A program made the position numbers and the translations under genes. Shown piece by piece: positions 11,346 to 24,236 of a stretch of 64,000 nucleotides of DNA. This DNA is from Marchantia polymorpha subsp. ruderalis (Eukaryota; Streptophyta; Marchantiopsida; Marchantiales; Marchantiaceae), in the NCBI GenBank assembly GCA_037833965.1, contig AP031356.1:24884501-24948500 (forward strand), written 5' to 3'. The notes under the pieces were generated by a model. It worked only from the letters and a program-made list of their open reading frames with translations, was not told the origin of the DNA and made no database searches. Each line of letters starts with the position of its first letter. Within the stretch, counting starts at the first letter, position 1.

Positions 11346-13385
11346 ATTTTACTAGGAATTTTGCTACCTTTATATGATTTGTAATTCAATCTTGTTTTGG
11401 TTTTGAAATAGTTTTAATTAGCTCCAGTTTAAAGATTTATCTATATTCGAATATTTTTCTAGAATCTCTTGAAGATTAATTATAAAATTTATAAATGATA
11501 CAATCTCCACAACATGAGCTAAGGAAAAGATTGTTTGAAGTTAACTTAGATCTTTTATTAATACATTTTAGCTTGATACTAATTAATGAAGGAGATTGAA
11601 CTATCATTGTATAAGAAATCTCACAAACGTTTTCTCTGACATGACTTAAAATTTTTTAATAATGTTGATATGTTTCATAGAAAAAGTTTGCAATGATGAA
11701 GCACAAATTTTCTGGTGTGGGATGTGATTGTGTGTGCATTCGCATGTTGGCAATATGTGAATGCAATTTAAATCTTCCTTGTGATGAATGACGTGATTCT
11801 TTTGAAAATTATGTCTTGTTATACTTACAATTTTCATACCATATAGTTAATCCTACATATTACAAAGAAATATCACTTGATGTAATTTTTCTATCATTGA
11901 TTGCATCAACTTCTATATTTTATAAAACGCCTTGATTGTATGTTGTAGAAGATGATAGAATAGTAAAAAATTATTCATCTTTTTGTCTTTCAATATTTTT
12001 TAAATGTCAAAGTTGATGTTCAGCATTTTTTTAACTCCAAATTTTGAATAACGAAGGACTTACCTCAATATGTATGTTATATTTCAAAAGATCGATTATA
12101 CTTGTGAGCATTGACTCAATAATACTTCTATAAGTACAAAAAAAAATATCACAATGTCTATAACATAAATTGATACCTTCCTAGAATCCTAATTAGATTA
12201 ATTAAACCTTAAATTAATCAAATGCAGAACCCATTAACACTATCTTCATGTAACTTTAGTTACATGACAAACCAGGTAAAGAATAATAACTGAAATTATC
12301 GTAGGATTATACCCTCTATTGTCTAAATTTATAATGAGTTATATGGATTATAGATAATGAACAAGTAAGCTAGAAAATATAGATTGTGTTGAACATCAAT
12401 GTAGAGAACAATCTCTGATCCAATTCATGAGCAGACTGAAAAAAGGCTTGATATCATGTCATATCTCTTTGGAATATATTATCTTGTGTCTCTTTTACTT
12501 TTTATGTAAATCAAATGTCTATTTTTCTCACGACGCCACTCCTTAACATTTCGCTGATGTTACTATTTGCAATCATAACAAAGATGACAAGAATGCTCAA
12601 CAAGCCGTAAATACAAGTGTCATATTAAAAGTATCACTCCATCCAAAGATGCATATCTTTGTGCGAAGTTTTACATCACGCAATTACCTAAAATCATGAT
12701 CATACCAAAAACATCCATGATACTTTTATGTATGAACCCAAAATAAATAGACTTCCTGGTTACATGAAGTTTATACTCGGAATGTGAATAAGTTTTCTCT
12801 CCGTGAACCAAAGCTATCATGTTGGTTTAGAACGAATTTATTCTATCTGTTGACTCATATAGTATTATATTATCGTACGCAGTAATCACTCCTTTATTGC
12901 TGTGAGCGTTATCATCTTAAAAGGTCAAATAGTTGTGATAAGAAACTATATGATAAATAATCAGCATATTATGAATTTAGTTGGGTACAGTAATAAAGAG
13001 TTATTGCAAGTGCACCTTGTCCAAACAAGGTATGCGCACTTCTCGAAGTGCGCATGTGCTACGCTGCTGGTCTCGAGAGTGTTCATAGTATTGAGTTAAA
13101 AAAAAAGTATGGGGTTATAATGTTTTCCATCTGTACTTTGCGCAAGAAGAAAGTTGGTTGCCCTAATAATAAAACCTCTACCCTAAAATTCAAAACACTC
13201 ATGTTTAATGAATGTGAAGTTTCTGCAAACTCCAACTCGCCTATATTACGATACGAAAGCGCGAGGAAAATACAAGTGGAGTGCTTCACAAAATAAATGC
13301 TTTTAATCTTTTCAAATAGTGATAGTTTTAATGTTAATAGCTACCGATTTTGCCCCCAAATAGTGATTATTATGTTAACGCTGAC
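11346..13385. other. AT-rich stretch of duplication copy 2, no gene recognised
   Basis: Counterpart of 439-2480. It includes the conserved hairpin at 13032-13055 (11-bp stem, two-base loop). Small open frames are shared with copy 1 and show no known motif. Confidence 0.5.
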
Positions 13386-15560
13386 TCACTATTTTCAAAA
13401 TACAAAATGTCTTTATTACAGCCCAAAACAAGTTACAAATTATGGAAAAATACAAGAAACTTATTACTCCATGTCAATTAATTGTTCACTGTGAAGAAGT
13501 GACTTATAGATGTCATTTTCCTTGTGCTTCCCCAAGTATGCAATCAACTCACACTAATCTTCACGTCAAAAAACCTGTCCATATGCAGCAAAAGCCTCTG
13601 CAATCTCTCAAGGAGTCGACATGTCGTCATTTACATCTTCGATTGCTTGTTCGAGCCACGATAAAACGTCTTTTCAATCGACTTTGTATTTTCCACCAGG
13701 GTCAGGATCAGACAATATCTTCCAAGACACGTACCGCTTCTTGAAAGCTTGCTTTATCGGTTTGTTTGCAATCAAATTGCATATTTGAATCAAACTGGTA
13801 CACCCTGCAGAAATGCTTGTCAAAGTGATGTTCAATTTTGCAGCTTTCTCCATGACTTGATCTAAAAAATGGCTTGATGTGGCGTTCCATATCAATTCAA
13901 TCTTTTCATCTAGATAACACGGGTGCAACTATTCCAGATAAATGCAACATCTCTGTTTGTCCATCCAAGGCTTTGGATGAGATGTAACTTTGCTAGGCCC
14001 GTTCCAAGAAGCGAATCTTCATGACAGCGTTCCATCAGGCTTGCCAGTCAAGATAATCATAGGAGCGATGATTTGTGATTGAAAAAACTCACATGCCACC
14101 ATAACTGTGCAACCTTTCTTGGCATCTTCTACTCAATTGGAACCGACTCGTTTGACATTCGTTGGAGCAATTAAATGTGTTTCCTTCAGATAGAGTTGTA
14201 GGAACATTTCATCTGCATTGACCAAACGAGTCTCATCAACAGATTTCATAATTGTGCAAATCAATGAACATGCATCAATGCAAATTTGCAACCAGTTGAC
14301 AAGGACGGTCTTGCATATTGATTCCTTTTGAATAGAGAATCAATGTCTCACAAGAATTGTGGCCAACCATTGCGATAAACCTGGAGATATACTCCCCGAA
14401 TGGATCTTCATCTTCTTCTTCCATTCCATCTAATCATCTTCATTCTCATGACCAAATTCATATATCATCATATCATATGCAGTCGATTTGCTCAAAGGAT
14501 TGACAGTTCCCCACTTCAACACCACCATCTTGACGATGAACTTTTCTTGCTCTGGGTATTTGATCATCGTTCCAGAACCCATAGTTTTTGTTGTTTTGAA
14601 AACTTATGTGATGTATTCAGATATCTTGGCCAAATTGCGATTCTTTTGACGATTGCCAATTGATACTGCCAACTTGTACCAATGGCCTAGAGTTAAGTTC
14701 CCCAAAATTTTGAATCCACCTCCATCTTGCTTGAAACATCCACACCTTGGTAGTTTTCTCGATAGTTGACAGGCAGTGTAGGAATAATATCGAGACTTTG
14801 AAAGAATCAACATACTGCACCCACTTGCTCTAGTACATCTTCCTTGTGATCCAGTTTCGAAAGGTCATCCAGTCGATCGAGAACATAGAGCATGTCAGTT
14901 TCGAATCCATATTTCCAAGCGACTTGTGGAAGTAGAAAAAGACAGCTTTTGATTTCTATTCCCACGTCATTGTACGAAGTTGTTTGCTTTCCTTCAGCCT
15001 TCAATCCAAACGACTTCAGAAGCTACTTCATCAAAGAACGGTGCCGCTAACATGCCTCAATGACAATATCCTTGGGACAGATATCGAGCTTGCCATTGCT
15101 GACGACTTGACAGTCTCTTGGATTAAGTTGTGAAAAGAATTCACGACGAACCAATCGTAAAACCTCCTCAACATTTTCTCCTATTCTTTTGAGCATCCAC
15201 CCACTTTTGATTTTTAGTATTTGACAACAAGAATCTCTTCATTTCTGGCAATTACAGGTAATAAAGACAACAACAAACTAAAGTTTTCAAACTAAGAAGA
15301 ACAAACAGAAAATGTTTTCATCATATCGATTACGTGGGTACATGTCGAACAACAGGTTGAGATCGGTTGCCAATTTTTTGGGTACATGACGAATAACAGG
15401 TTGAGATCGGTTGCCAATCTTTTGGGTGATTACCATGATTGGATACTGTGTACTTTAATTATAGCCATCACAATAATCGAATAATATAAGGGTACATTAA
15501 AAGTGATCTACGATAGAGATTCTTTTTGTTAACCAAAATTCACTTTAACATTAAATAGTG
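13386..15560 (-). pseudogene. Pogo-like DDE transposase element, copy 2 (broken)
   Basis: This is the same element as at 2481-4668. In this copy the end of the DDE domain is open over 84 codons (13674-13928), including LDEKIELIWNATSSHFLDQV and SLIQICNLIANKPIKQAF, where pogo/Tigger proteins have a conserved SLLQPxDVxINKPFK block. Upstream blocks lie in other frames. Subterminal 44-bp tandem repeats are at 15339-15426. Both copies carry most of the same disabling changes, so the element was already dead when the segment duplicated. Confidence 0.7.
15339..15426. repeat. Two 44-bp tandem repeats inside the pogo-like element (copy 2)
   Basis: Same pair of units as at 4447-4534, sharing the ACAGGTTGAGATCGGTTGCC core and conserved between the copies apart from single-base changes. 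Confidence 0.85.
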
Positions 15561-17107
15561 CCGTGTTTTCTCCAACAGTAATTTTTTTATTAAGCATTTA
15601 TTTTGTGAAGTACGGTAATTTTGTACGTCCTGTAGTTGTGGTCGCGAACATCCTGTTGGACTTTCCTGAGGACTTCTGTGCAGCGAGATGGCATTCACTC
15701 TACACAATGGAAACTTGTAGTGCTATAAAATCCACATGCTATGTTCAGCTTGTACTTTTGAGTCTAACTAAAGACTCCAGTAGACATTCGTTGCTGACAG
15801 TAGTCAGAACACATTCCTCGTTTGATTAACATATTTTGTGATGTCGAAACCATAGCCTAATTTCAAGGAAGTGAGATCACTTGACGACCACTCAACAGTG
15901 GTAATGAAATATCCACTTGAACAACTGCCACATTACAAGTTTAAGTGCGCATTTGATTATCAGAGGTTAGCCCTGAAAACATTACAACGTCTACAGAAGG
16001 TGACGGAGTTGCCAAGTCTGTCTTGACAAAACGCTGAATTCTAGTTCAGTTCGGAAGAAAACTTCCGATGATAAAGAGACTACTTTCATCGATATTTGGA
16101 AAAAATTGGACGTGTGCCGATTTGGTGTGGCACGACTGAGGATACTTTCTATTGCTTCTAGATGACATTCAAAAGTAACGCAAACTACAGGAGTTGGAGA
16201 CTCCTCTCAGAAGGTGTTGATATGCGCCTCAAGTAAAATCCTCCGGGAGTGCCTAGTACCCAGACTAACCGTGATGCTTTGGGTGGAGACGAAACACGTT
16301 GTACTCCTTAACCACGACTGCATCACACTAAAACGACTTCTGGAGTGAGTCAAAAATGTGAGTTCAAAAACGTTTGTTTCGTCCATTACCAGCACCAGGT
16401 TACCCTAAACTTCTTGTGGTCTATCTGACACTCCAATTCATGCAAAATTATACGTAATTTCTAACAGAGTCATCTTCGTTACCAAGTTAAGGTGGACAAC
16501 GAAGAACTCTCACAGTGAAAATCTCCATGAAGGTTACTCTTGGATTAACAAGAGTACTATCATCACCTACATCTCTTCCAAAACAAAAACAAAAGTGCAC
16601 GAACCACTTTTGACACGCATGATGGAAGACAACAGATGGGAAAGGTCTTCAACAGCCTGAAGAAAACTCAGACAGTGAGACATTGTTATGTATACTGAAA
16701 TTACACAGAGATTTGAATCTCCAATTAACTTTTTTGAGAATGGAACTCTAAACAGCCGTCCGCGAATTCTTGATCTTTTAGATCGCATCAAGAAGCCCCT
16801 GTGGGAAGATAGAGACAATGTAGAGGATCTCGGCTATCCCGATTGCTGCAAAAGAGAAGACAACAAAAAACACAGGAGATTGTTGTCAACGCTGCAGAAA
16901 CTTCAGCTACTCAGTGGTAGACTCGTCACCACCATAGGAGCTTATTGACACAATTTGAGAAAGATACAACTTCCTGACGAGGCAACAGTTGGTGAAAGAA
17001 AGGTACGGTGGTGTTTGCAGAAGCAGTTTGTCACTTACTCTATGCACCACGTTTAGAAACGATAGGTGACAGCTTCCCTATCTCAAGTTAACTCATCAAA
17101 ATGTGTA
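15561..17107. other. Right part of duplication copy 2, then 3' flank of U2AF65
   Basis: 15561-16537 repeats 4669-5660. From 16538 to 17107 the sequence is unique and should hold the U2AF65 3' untranslated region, read leftwards. An AATAAG element on the minus strand at 16939-16944 is a possible polyadenylation signal. The open frame at 16688-16948 (+) shows no motif and looks incidental. Confidence 0.5.
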
Positions 17108-20100
17108 TTAACCCCCGTAGTCCCCGTTTGAAAATTTGTCCTCTGGGTAGTAAACCGCAACTACAGAATTGCCGGAAAATTTCCTTCCATGGAGAGCTGT
17201 TTTAGCCTTAATCGCACCTTGTGTATCAGCATACTCAACAAAAACCTGCAGTCACGGCGAAGCCATAAACGATTAGTATTTTAGATGCCACCACTTCGAC
17301 ATATTCTGGTACTGTGCATTTCTGTAATTCAAAGCCCTACGTTTCAAAGACTAACATGATTGCATCGCGCACAATTCTGTTCACACAGAGATTCGCCCAA
17401 ACGATACATGCATACCTTTCCGACTCCTGGAACCTCTTCTCCGTCTGTTCTTGGCCTGGGAATGACAACGCTTACAAGGTTTCCTGCAGAAGAGAAAAAC
17501 TTTGATAAGCAAAGTGATGGAAATTGCTCGATCTGTTAGATATTGGACGTGGATTTCTTAGGCGGTCAGCCTTGACCGTTGGATCCTTTAAAGTTCACTG
17601 ACACAATCCTATAATTCAGTTCACCCGGAGTAGAAACTCCTGCTTTCAGGAGTTAGGCACTTCAGTAAGGGTATACCATGTGACGGACTAGGGGTATCCA
17701 TGATCAGTTTATCAGTATTAGTTCCAGACTGAGAACTTCAACAATTTGGAGAGTGCATCATTCTTCGTGACAAATACAAAACGAAACTAATTTCTGAAGG
17801 GCGAATTCAGCTCTAAAACATTTTGAGGGAATGCTGAGACTAGTGGAGGAATACACAAAACACTCAACATAGAGAAAGAACTTACCGAATTTTCCGCACT
17901 CGAGGTTCATATCCTCCACAATCTCCTCATACTCTTCATCGTCCATGAGTTCATTGGGAGCAGCAACCTATTACAGGACATACGTGCTCAGAACTGACTT
18001 ACGTATCAGGTAACGTGTGCCATAGAAAACTATTAATGGCACGAGAGATATCTACAACCTTGGGTTGAGTGGCAAGTTAACAATCGCCCACGTACAAAAT
18101 GAAAATATCACTTCGTCAGATAAGAATCAGATATCATTTGTGGATAGACCGGACACGTTACAAAAGGGAATGCTGAAGCAAGTCAAACATCACCTGTAAT
18201 TAGTTGGAATAAAAAAACTGAAGGCATAAAAGTCCCAATAAAGAGAGCAATAAACGCAGTCGCCACTTTCCCGTACCTGAGTCAAGCAGACGACTCTAGT
18301 GACGGGCTCATTTGAAGAGACGAGGCCGTTCCCCAACCCTGACATCATCCCGGGAATCATTCCGGGAGAAAGGCCAGACATCAAGCTTGACAAACCTCCG
18401 AGAGCCACTGCATTAGCACCACTAGCTTGCAGAGCGAGCTTCTGCAGACCAAAAGCAGAACATCATAAATTCGCAGATACATCCAGAGTAGGCCTGTAAC
18501 TTTGATGGAAACCCAAGAGAGTCAACGACCTTCTTCTTCAAGACGGAAAGGCCACCTGGTCACAGAAGACTCAGTTACCTGCAAGGCTATTTGCTGCTGC
18601 GCCTGAGCCAGAACATTTGCTTGGTCCGGTTTTGGCTGACCACTGTCCACAGAAAGAGCACATGGTTCAAAGAGTAGAATTCAAATTAAAGTAGACAATT
18701 TCACCAGCTGGCCCACTACTCTTCTCACTCCCACAAAGTTCAAAGTACAGTTTATAAACAAGCGAGCTACACAAGAGATGACCTCCACTAGTATTCTACG
18801 AAGTGTAGGGAAGGATGAAGCCAGGACAAATGACAAAGGTTTTCGGAGATAGTCTAGACATACACTTGTCAGGAACGGTAAGGATAGGGCGGACTCATTT
18901 AAAAATCTTTAAGCTTATATCATATTTAGCCCATCAAGGACGGACAAGAACATTTTATGATAAGTGGACATATGCCAACCTCGCAGTGGCACGGCGGACT
19001 GTCAAAGTCTTGTCATCCATTTTCATGCCATTAAGCGTTGCACAGGCAATGTCCACAACTGACGGGTCCTGCACAATTGGCAATTGAAAAGCCACAAGCA
19101 GACAAAAGGAGTAAGATCGAGCAAAACCCCCACCTGGCGGTCGCTCGGCGCACTGTTAAGGTCTTATCACCCATTTTCAAACCATTAAGCGCAGCACATG
19201 CAACGTCTGTTACCGATGGTTCCTGCATATACCATTAATCACGTGCCAATGGGATATCCATCCCAAGAATCAGATTAGTGATTTTAAAACTGAAAAGACC
19301 GCATTTCCAGTAGAATGCTGCATATACTCCAAACCCTGACCTACATTGGAGTTAGTCAGCTCAGTTCAAGTCATCTTACTCGGACGCATACCATACGGTC
19401 AGCCGTTGGAGCTTAGTTATGGATACTACATGGACTCTCAGATGGACCACGCCATCATCCGTGTAAACTAAGTAGCATGCATCAACCGATGTAAACGTGA
19501 TGAAACGCACTAAAGCCCTTCGTGAACCTTTCAAATGCCTTCACAGCACTGTGACACATGACCGCTGTTTTCAAGGTGACACTGGCTGGACAAATATCAA
19601 ATTCCTTGCAAAAACTTCGTGTTTAAAGCAGACACGTTTGACCTTCAAAAAAATGTAACTGTTTGAGGACTGTCTATTTACCTGATATACACAGAATCCG
19701 TATCCTTTTGAATTTCCCGTGTCACGATCTTTGACCAAGTCAAAACCCCGCAACGGCCTGCAAACAACAGGAAATCACAAACTACTCCAATTAAGGCTAG
19801 TAAGTAGGCCCCACAGCCTAAAGCGGCAAAATACAAATAGAATTTTGTACAAATCCAGCTAGACAGTCTTTAGAACTTGGTATCTTCGTATCAAAGTTCT
19901 ACAAATGCCATGACACAGGGAAAAAACTGAAGGAACACGGATTGTTTCCTCTGAATGGTGAAGGAAAAAACTAACCCGAAGGACTCCAATAGCTCCTTAA
20001 TTTGCACCTCAGTCAAGTAATAGGGAAGTCCTCCCACAAAAATTCGATCCGGTCCATCGGCACCCCCGGCTGCGCTGCTACAAAAACATAAAAAGGTGGA

Positions 20101-23100
20101 ACATATTTGTTCAGTACGGCAAAAGGTAGCAAGGTAACATTGATTGCAATGTCTAGGGTATGTCCAAAGACAACTCTCAGTACTTCAACCTAAAGCATGG
20201 ATAGACCACATACCCAGGAGTCAACCCAACAGCTGCAAGATTTAGATGGGGGCTGGGCTGGCTGGGTCCAAGAGTAGCAGCCATTGAAGGATTGTAATCA
20301 CTCGGTCTTCTTACCCTTACAGAAACTCCCTGCACAAGTTAGCACATATAGAGAAACGTCAATTTTTTCACTCAGTCATATCGACTCTATCTAGTAGCCA
20401 GAGTGACCGAAAATATATATTTGAGGAAAAATAATTATTTTGCTTCATGATCTTTCGTTATTGAAGCGGTTCTCTTACCTCAAAAATGATGCCGTCAAGT
20501 GCCATTGCATTGCTGGCCTCTTCGACGGTCCGCATCTCCACAAAAGCAAACTTCTTCTCTTGATTGATGTACACGTTGACCACAGCATCACCTAGAGTGA
20601 CACGAACACAATTCGAGACACGAAAAGCAGACATATTAAAAGCTTGTACTCGGCTAGAAATTGTACTACTTTAGGCAGATAAAGAAAATTGTTCATTCAT
20701 TCTATATGAATTGAGTTCGAGGCATCAACGTACATCTGAATAACTAAAACCAAACATGCATGGTAACACATGCATTCACTTGAATCAGAAACCTGAAAAC
20801 TCTACCTGGTCCAGCAGTGTTTCCGCCGACGGCGGCCATAACTTGACTAAAAAACGTGGCAATAGTCTGAAAGAAAACAGTTGATACGGTGTTAAAAATC
20901 TCAACTGCAACCAAGGCAAGAACCCGGTTGTTCAGACACAAAAATGCACCATGCAGTGATCTGACAGAAAGTAGCCCTGATGGTTTGAGATTCTATTGTC
21001 CACTTGCCTTGATTAACTGTAAGAGCATCTAAGATGATGAAACAAGGAAACGGGCAGAGGGAATGGCCATTCCCATGTGATGACTGACACAGGCACCAAC
21101 AAACAAGTTCAAAATCATCTGCTGAGAGCATTTCTGTACCGTTGAAGGCCTGTGATACATTCTTATGACTAAGAAGATCAAGAGGAACAACAGAAGCTAA
21201 TACCTGCGTATCGTTGTAGCTGCAGAAAGTGCTGGAAGAAGTCTATCGAGCAGTACAGAAACCTAGACGATATTAATAACTATGTCAAACTCACCTGCTC
21301 ATTCGCCATCGGTGGAAGTCCTCCAACGTAAACTCGACGGGCATGTCTTGTGGCCTGCATGAAACCATCCTTAAAGCGTTAGACTCAACAGCCAAGTCAA
21401 ACAAAATCGAAGCATGACCAGCACTGATAACCAAAGTAATAAAAGAATGTTGAGAAAGGTTCTCCGCTATATGATTTCGATCATACCTGCTGTGTCATTG
21501 CTTGCGCCGGCATTGCAGGGAGCCCTCCAAACTAAAAGCGAATCCACAGGTACACACAAGTTTCAAGTCACGAACCGAAGCGGCAAAGAATTTTAATCTT
21601 ACTAGCCAAGTAAGTTTTAAAGGTCCCACAGGCTGAATGACATCCGCATATATCCACAACCCTAAGTATGTAAAATCGACTAACACGTCAATTACCTGAG
21701 TACCACCGAACGGAAACATAGTTGGGAAGACACCTGGCATAGGTTGTGACATTCCTGGTAATTGTCCTGCAATACACACAAAAGGAACGTTCACACTATA
21801 AATCTCCATCACTCACCTGATAAAAGAAGAGGCAGTCTTGCCAGCTTAATAACAGAGTTTAATTACTACAAAACAGCTTATGCGAAAGCGACTGTCTAAG
21901 GCATCTCTCACTTAGACACCTCATGTGCTCCTGATGTCACTCAGATGAGCCTCTTTTATATTTATTCATAGCAATTAATATCTACAATTAATATCATAGC
22001 AATGGTACTGAACGAAGTGGTTGCATCTAGTTCACGACACAACTAACGACAAAAAGTTGCGCACCATTGCGTTTCATGATCGCACACACCAATCTGTTGA
22101 TACTTAAGGCTCCAGACTATGCATGTGGAAATTCAATGGGCAAAGCTACCAGGGCAACAAGAGTTGCTGATTGAAGGTGATCAAATTTCCAACCACTGTT
22201 GCACATACAAGCCCTTGGAGGCACGCTCGAGATGCAGAGGAGATATGGCTCGCCATGACTTCCGCACCCCAAGAAATATGAAAGACAACCACAAACAAAA
22301 ACAATCCAAAACCGACAAGCAAACAAGCGAAAGGTCTCCTCAGTGCATGACTTGGAACTGTAATCACTAGAAGATCATCTGCCAATCCTAAACTGTACAT
22401 ACAAAAGTTATGTATTACTCTTTCCTACGAGGATACGTTCAAATATTCTTACGTGATGTTTAACAAAGCTGAGGAAACAAGCGTAAAGGTGATTCATACG
22501 GGAACTAAGATCTAGATTAAGTAGACTCGCCACCGAGTGAGAGATTTTATAACCAAAAAAAAGGGTTCTTTCAAAAATGAGTTGGAAATGTGGCCCACCT
22601 GGAATTGCCGCTCCAACAACCACCGTAGCGCCAGGCGGTGCCATGTCGAACCCACTCGTCCTTTTGCTGAGGAGATTTCGATAAAAATTTGTCACAACAA
22701 GGACTTGAATCGACAATGACTAGGTGATTAAAAACAAACAGATACAACTTTTGCAGTAACAAAGATGAAACTCGCGGTTCGTGGCTCATTCTATGTCCCA
22801 TTCAATCCCCGATCTGCGTTGACGTGAAATAACCTTTCTGTCAGATATTGTCAATAGGTGTAAGATAATCATACCTCCTTCGATCTCTTGAAGGTGATCG
22901 AGATCTGGACTTCGAAAATTCCCGAGATCTACCCAAAGAACGAGAGCGGGAACGATGTCGGTGTCGCCTGTCACGGTCTCTATCACGGTCGTATTCTCGA
23001 CTCCTTCTGCAGGGCAAATATTTCAAGCCACGGCATGTAAACAACATGATTGAGAAAAGTAACCAAACACGAAACGGTATTGTGGGAGAGCAACAGCTTT

Positions 23101-24236
23101 TACTTCTCTTCACGGCCTTCCTTTCATGTAAGTTTGCAGACAAGTATTATGCGAGAAAAACCAAAAAGACGACGTCATTCAACCTGAGCTGAATAGTTCC
23201 CACAAACAGCTGGCCCAAAAGCCATGCTGAATGAGAGAAAGAACTATTATGCGGAAAGAGGGCCAACTAAAAACTCGGAAAAAGCCATGTCCTTAAATTT
23301 CGACATCGACAACTGATGCAAGAGTCTTGACTGTCAGACACCGTACATGGGCCAAAGACCTTGCAACTCAGGACACCCGAAAATCGACTACTAAACCGTA
23401 GAACAACTTTTGTTCAAGCTCAGAACCTCACATGGTCTACGATTCATATCCTTAAATTAGACAGGGATTGGAGAGCAATAAGCTTCGAATCTCGGGCATA
23501 CTCCAAGACTTTACATCAATGAAACATATGACAAGAACTCACTCAACAGGAACGCAGATTAAAAAACAAAAAATTAGGGCGACTAAAAGTCATCGACCCA
23601 GGTAATGTTGCAGCGCACGTCTTCCGAGGTTCTCAAGAGGGCATATGACACTAAGAAAAAAGGAAAGAAAAGGCTGCATTCAAGTACATAACCAGAGAGC
23701 AGCTGTGTCCTCAGAGCCTAAACAAAAGAAAGTGGTCTAATCTATGGTGGGTTTGAGAGTTTAAGAAAATCAAAGCATCGGTTTGAATCTTCTAGAGTTT
23801 GTATACAACAGCTAGAGGTGACATCCGCCATGCAATTCATTATATCCATGATAGTATATCATCCGTAAACCCTTGTACAAGGAATTTGAGAAAACGAGTG
23901 CTCTGGAAAACAGATTATGGGAGTGTAAAGCATAAGCTTGGAAATCTGAACAAGGGAAGAAAGATCAGAAGCTACTTCTAAAATTAAAACTAAGAGACAA
24001 GTAGAGACTATTTACCTCTCTCTATCATGGCCTTTGTGGTGTTCACGATCACGCTCTCCTCTTTCACCTCTTTCTGTGCCCCTTTCACCTCTTTCGGCCC
24101 TATCACCTCGGTCACCTCGATCGCCCCTATCGCCTCTGTCATCACCCCTATCCCTATGACGACGTTCCCGATCTCCCCGTTCACCATCTTTCTCCCTGCT
24201 TTTTTCCCTCTCCCTATCGGACTCACGGGAGGCTCG
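17108..24236 (-). CDS. U2AF65: Splicing factor U2AF large subunit (U2AF65), spliced
   Basis: This is the large subunit of the U2 auxiliary factor, which binds the polypyrimidine tract and recruits U2 snRNP in the nucleus. Exons on the minus strand, in order: 24236-24016, 23006-22875, 22666-22599, 21766-21696, 21531-21487, 21354-21295, 20866-20806, 20591-20479, 20329-20214, 20077-19976, 19757-19682, then either 19222-19134 or 19068-18980, then 18642-18579, 18441-18277, 17967-17886, 17483-17416, 17245-17108 (TAA). All junctions are GT-AG and the phases close, giving 556 residues from the first located exon. Domains: RD/RE/RG-rich and RS region; KRTSGFDMAPP linker; RRM1 (RRVYVGGLPP to VRVRRPSDY); RRM2 (DRIFVGGLPYYLTE onward); and the UHM from RVVCLTQ to PEDKFSNGDYGG. 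The exon with the initiator ATG, which must end in phase 0, was not found. Confidence 0.95.
18980..19068 (-). other. U2AF65: U2AF65 alternative exon B (89 nt, RRM2)
   Basis: The exon is flanked by TTGTGCAG and GTTGGC splice sites. It has the same length and phases as exon A and encodes DPSVVDIACATLNG through RRATA. It differs from A at 6 of 29 residues (E/D, T/V, V/I, A/T, L/M, G/D) and by many silent changes. It lies 65 nt downstream of exon A. Confidence 0.9.
19134..19222 (-). other. U2AF65: U2AF65 alternative exon A (89 nt, RRM2)
   Basis: The exon is flanked by TATGCAG and GTGGGG splice sites. It encodes 29 residues, starting EPSVTDVACAALNG and ending RRATA, plus two bases of the next codon. 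This is the last helix and last strand of RRM2. Its TD, AALNG and KMGDK positions match the usual plant and animal form, so it is probably the ancestral version. Confidence 0.9.

Larger units (their letters stand above)
10909..16537. repeat. Segmental duplication, copy 2
   Basis: This is the direct copy of 1-5660. The homology may extend left of 10909, because copy 1 is cut by the window edge. Its right end at 16537 lies about 570 bp beyond the stop codon of the U2AF65 gene, so the duplication has come to rest in the 3' flank of that gene. Notable differences from copy 1 are the loss of 15 bp near 15890 between two CCAC repeats and the loss of 6 bp near 15043. Confidence 0.95.

Noticed and set aside
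1..16537. The 5.6-kb repeats as LTRs of one giant retrotransposon
   Set aside because: They contain a copia RNase H tail and a pogo-like transposase in opposite orientations, and the DNA between them has no retroelement genes.
18815..19238. Two similar plus-strand open frames (18815-19087 and 19038-19238)
   Set aside because: They are the antisense shadows of the two U2AF65 alternative exons; their similarity reflects the exon duplication on the minus strand.
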